Below are positions 61,120 through 64,000 of a stretch of DNA of 64,000 nt, one piece after another. The notes beneath the pieces are model-generated. The model saw nothing but the letters and a program-made list of their open reading frames with translations. It was not told the DNA's origin and did not search any database. Each line of letters begins with the position of its first letter. Position 1 is the first letter of the stretch. The position numbers and the translations under genes were made by a program. Source of the stretch: Ancylomarina sp. DW003 (GTDB taxonomy: Bacteria; Bacteroidota; Bacteroidia; Bacteroidales; Marinifilaceae); assembly GCF_029029505.1 (NCBI RefSeq), contig NZ_JAKJSD010000010.1:1-64000 (forward strand), given 5' to 3'.

Positions 61120-64000
61120 TTATTTGGTATATAAACTTTTTTCTTTAATGAATTGAATTTTGCCATACTTGCCCAATTCATTCATATTAATTTTCGATTT
61201 ATCACCTACAATCATCGTAACAATAGCCTGGTTTTTAATGTTTCTCTTATAGAAGTTTGAGATATCATCAAAGGTCATATTTTTGGCTTTCTCATCAATC
61301 AAAATTGATGGGTCAGACGTGTATCCTAATTCTTTCCAAGCACTAATACTGAAGGTCAGATCTCTAAAAGCAGGGCGAGCCGTAATGCAGGTTTGAGCCA
61401 AATAAGGTTGAATAAAACTCATACGTTCCGGTTTTTCAGGCATATCTTTTTTCAAATCGTAAAAAACTTTCATAGCATCCAGTGTTTTATCGGCCTGAGT
61501 CCCTATCATACCTATAAAGTAATTATTTAAGCCAGCATGTGCCGGTGAAGCATACCATGCTCCCGCCGAATAAGCCAAGGAGCGGTATTCGCGGATTTCT
61601 TGCAATGCCAAACCTGAAAAACCACCGCCAAAATAAGTATTGAAAGCTTCCTGTGCAGGCACCTCATCCTTCACAAAAGTCTTACCATTCACTAAAAAGA
61701 AAATATTGGATTGAATGGCATCCTTACGGTTTACAAAATAAATCAGGTTTTCCTGATAATTGTTTACTTGGATATGCCCCAGCTGATCGTCTGCTTTAGG
61801 GTTTACAGCAAATTTAATGTGCTTGGCAAGCATGTTTTTCACTTGATTGGCATCAGTGCTACCTGCATAATGCACATCGCACTCGTAAGCAAATGCCTGG
61901 GTCCAGATGCGATAAAAATCAGCAATTTCGAAACGCTTAATCGCCTTTTTCGACATACGATGAATTGATTTTGCATTATCGCCATACATGGTATGAGCCA
62001 ATAAAACCTGTGCAACCTCTGCAGGATCTTCACGCTCGTATTTTCGTTCTGATAAAATATTATCCTTTGCTATTTCCAGATCTTCTTTCTTAAGCTGAGG
62101 TGCTGCCATTAGCTTACCAATAAGTTGATAGGCCCGGTCCAAATCTTTTTCCATACCTGTAATAGCAACTTTTATCTGTTCGCTGTCGCTCGAGAACTCG
62201 TATGTGCAACCTATTTCAGCAAATTCTTTTTGCAAAGCATCACGACTCATCCCCTGAGTACCTGCTCTATTCATAAGCTCTGCAACCAAACCAATTTCCT
62301 TAATTTTTAAGTTTCCCACCTTAAAAACAAAGGTCGATGTATAAATATCGTTCTTCGTATTTTTAGCACAATACAAATTAATTCCCTTGCCTATATTCAA
62401 GCTTTGGATATCCTTTTCAAAATCAACAAAATCAGGTTCAATCCCGGCCTCTGCAATATTCTGAAACTGCTTTGCAAACTTCGATACGCCTTTGGTATTG
62501 GTTTTTATAGCATCGTAGTTGGGCTTACTTAGCTTCTCCTTTTCAGGCGATCCCATTTTCGAATAAAAAGCCAGATAATTATCACCGTAGTATTTTTTTG
62601 CTACTCGTATTAGGTCTGTTTTGCTTATCGCATTAATTCGGTTTGAATAGGCTGCCAGATCACCCATATCCTTATCTAATAGAAACAATTGAGCGATGGA
62701 ATTCGCTTTTTCCTCAGCATCCTCCATTTTTAATTGAAACGCAACATACATTTCCTTCTTTGCCTGTTCCAGGTCTGCCTCATCGAAATTACCATCGCGA
62801 ACACTTTTGAGAGCATTCAAAGCCAAATCTTCGGCAGTACGCATTTTCTGCCCAATTAATTTAGGGATGACCATAAAGATATTTGCACCATAATCCTGAT
62901 AATGCATAGAAAAGGCTTCAATCGCCATTACTTCCCCATCCTGAGCCAATTTGTTTAATACGCCTGTTCCTTTTTCGTTATGAATAAGTTTATTGAATAG
63001 TTCCAGAGCCAGTTCGTCCTGATGCCCTTCCGGAACTGTTCTAAAGCCTAACAGGGCCATTTTTATTGGACTAAACTTACCGGTTACTTGCTCACGTCCC
63101 TTGAATTCAGCTTCGACATACTGCTCTTGCTTAGGTAATTCTCCATGCTTCCACTTTCCAAATTTCTCTTTCAGTATGGGTAGAGCTGTTTCGGTATCGA
63201 AATCGCCGATTAAAATCACAGCCATATTATTAGCCACATAATAAGTCTCAAAAAACTCGTACATCTTGGTTAACGATGGGTTCTTTAAGTGCTCAGTTGT
63301 TCCAATAATCGTTTCCTGTCCATAGGGATGTTGCTTGTAGAAGTTCTTGTTAAATGCTTCAAGTAAACCGGTAATAAAGTTGTCCTGATACATATTTTTT
63401 TCTTCGTAAACAGTCTCCAATTCCGATTGAAACGCTCTAAAAACAGGGTTCATAAATCGGTGGCTATACAATTCAGCCCATCGCTCTACCTGATTAGGTG
63501 GAAATGCATTATAATAAACCGTTTGATCCCAACCGGTACCCGCATTTAAATTGGTTCCTCCCATTTGATTAATCAAAGTACTGGTTTCGTTAAGAATAGA
63601 ATACTGACCAGCTTCTATGGACTCCAAATTAATTTCCTTCTGGATTTTTAAACGTAAACTATCGTTTTTAGTTTTCCCCAACTTGTCGTAAAGTGCAATA
63701 ATACGATCGATATGCGGTTTCTCTTTTTCCCAATCGCTGGTTCCCAACTCTGTGGTTCCCTTAAACAACATATGCTCCTGATAATGGGCCATACCTGTAG
63801 CATCTTTGGGGTCGTTTTTTGCGCCTGCTTTTACCACAAGCATTCCAAACACCTCCTTTTTAGTATGATCTTCATTTAGAATAATGGTTAAACCATTATC
63901 TAATTTAAATTGCTTTATTTCGCTTTTTTGCGCTTTAAGCGTACTAACTGACAAAAGCATAAAAGCCATTATCAGCAATCTGTAAAATCCTTTTTGTTTC
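61120..64000 (-). CDS. M16-family (insulinase-like) zinc metallopeptidase, 5' end at the window edge
   Basis: Two-half M16 peptidase of about 960 residues. The inverted zinc motif is HYQEH in GMAHYQEHMLFKG, with the third ligand Glu expected in ELETVYEEKNM. The second half (from about 520) is the non-catalytic M16_C partner with GGGFSGLALQEIREYRSLAY. A signal peptide is visible (KQKGFYRLLIMAFMLLSVST, then LKAQ), so it acts in the periplasm. The frame is open to the last base; that base is a G in third codon position, so the ATG may straddle the window edge. Confidence 0.9.
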   Translation of the reverse strand, partial: KQKGFYRLLIMAFMLLSVSTLKAQKSEIKQFKLDNGLTIILNEDHTKKEVFGMLVVKAGAKNDPKDATGMAHYQEHMLFKGTTELGTSDWEKEKPHIDRIIALYDKLGKTKNDSLRLKIQKEINLESIEAGQYSILNETSTLINQMGGTNLNAGTGWDQTVYYNAFPPNQVERWAELYSHRFMNPVFRAFQSELETVYEEKNMYQDNFITGLLEAFNKNFYKQHPYGQETIIGTTEHLKNPSLTKMYEFFETYYVANNMAVILIGDFDTETALPILKEKFGKWKHGELPKQEQYVEAEFKGREQVTGKFSPIKMALLGFRTVPEGHQDELALELFNKLIHNEKGTGVLNKLAQDGEVMAIEAFSMHYQDYGANIFMVIPKLIGQKMRTAEDLALNALKSVRDGNFDEADLEQAKKEMYVAFQLKMEDAEEKANSIAQLFLLDKDMGDLAAYSNRINAISKTDLIRVAKKYYGDNYLAFYSKMGSPEKEKLSKPNYDAIKTNTKGVSKFAKQFQNIAEAGIEPDFVDFEKDIQSLNIGKGINLYCAKNTKNDIYTSTFVFKVGNLKIKEIGLVAELMNRAGTQGMSRDALQKEFAEIGCTYEFSSDSEQIKVAITGMEKDLDRAYQLIGKLMAAPQLKKEDLEIAKDNILSERKYEREDPAEVAQVLLAHTMYGDNAKSIHRMSKKAIKRFEIADFYRIWTQAFAYECDVHYAGSTDANQVKNMLAKHIKFAVNPKADDQLGHIQVNNYQENLIYFVNRKDAIQSNIFFLVNGKTFVKDEVPAQEAFNTYFGGGFSGLALQEIREYRSLAYSAGAWYASPAHAGLNNYFIGMIGTQADKTLDAMKVFYDLKKDMPEKPERMSFIQPYLAQTCITARPAFRDLTFSISAWKELGYTSDPSILIDEKAKNMTFDDISNFYKRNIKNQAIVTMIVGDKSKINMNELGKYGKIQFIKEKSLYTK

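Overview
The window is an A+T-rich chromosomal segment of a member of the Bacteroidota. Evidence is the TAnnTTTG-type -7 boxes, lipoproteins whose lipobox Cys is followed by charged residues, and Bacteroidota-type families (DUF6090-like, DUF6398-like, NYN-LOTUS, HU-like DNA-binding protein, TapB-like, SigZ). The branched-chain 2-oxoacid:ferredoxin oxidoreductase plus phosphobutyryltransferase plus butyrate kinase set, with several metal/sulfur genes, suggests a facultative or strict anaerobe, perhaps a marine Bacteroidales of the Marinifilaceae type; that placement is inference.

Layout. 1-15 kb is housekeeping and accessory: Dps, SulP transporter, exported C1 peptidase, an M49-type lipoprotein peptidase with a 3'-end relic of a second copy nearby, truncated haemoglobin, TM2/DUF2752 pair, 2-hydroxyacid dehydrogenase, NYN-LOTUS protein, patatin, EamA, DoxX and MarC membrane proteins. 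15-24 kb holds a B12-type radical SAM protein, an exported protein whose C-terminal membrane anchor lies behind an in-frame stop, two tandem secreted proteins each made only of two GH2-type sugar-binding modules, and a histidine kinase/response regulator pair upstream of them on the same strand. 24-37 kb is a long co-directional catabolic island: an Lrp-type regulator, then buk, vor subunits, aminotransferase, ptb, a molybdopterin oxidoreductase, a fused DmsB-DmsC-like membrane partner and a transsulfuration-type lyase. Together these can turn branched-chain or sulfur amino acids into acyl-CoA, acyl phosphate, fatty acid and ATP. Most longer gaps in this island carry palindromic repeats, and one holds an IS200-like/RAYT transposase. 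37-44 kb has a repeat lipoprotein, a metal cluster (MerT-like protein, SigZ, ArsP-type permease, small CC-rich protein), a leucine-rich-repeat lipoprotein and a TapB-like protein.

45.5-53 kb is the most unusual region: Vsr endonuclease, cytosine-C5 methyltransferase, a 955-residue protein with an Hsp90/MORC-like N-terminal ATPase and a histidine-kinase-like C-terminus, a 552-residue protein with a receiver-like domain, and a convergent HTH - possible EVE/PUA-like - zinc ribbon - HNH endonuclease. I read this as a restriction-modification/defence locus with a two-component signalling pair built in. A 23-bp tandem repeat lies upstream of the HNH gene.

53-64 kb contains an HU-like DNA-binding protein, a REP-associated transposase with copies of its own repeat embedded in frame, a Crp/Fnr regulator divergent from a MATE transporter, two methyltransferases, the ribosome GTPase RsgA, and an M16 zinc peptidase running off the right edge. 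No tRNA, rRNA or CRISPR array was seen.
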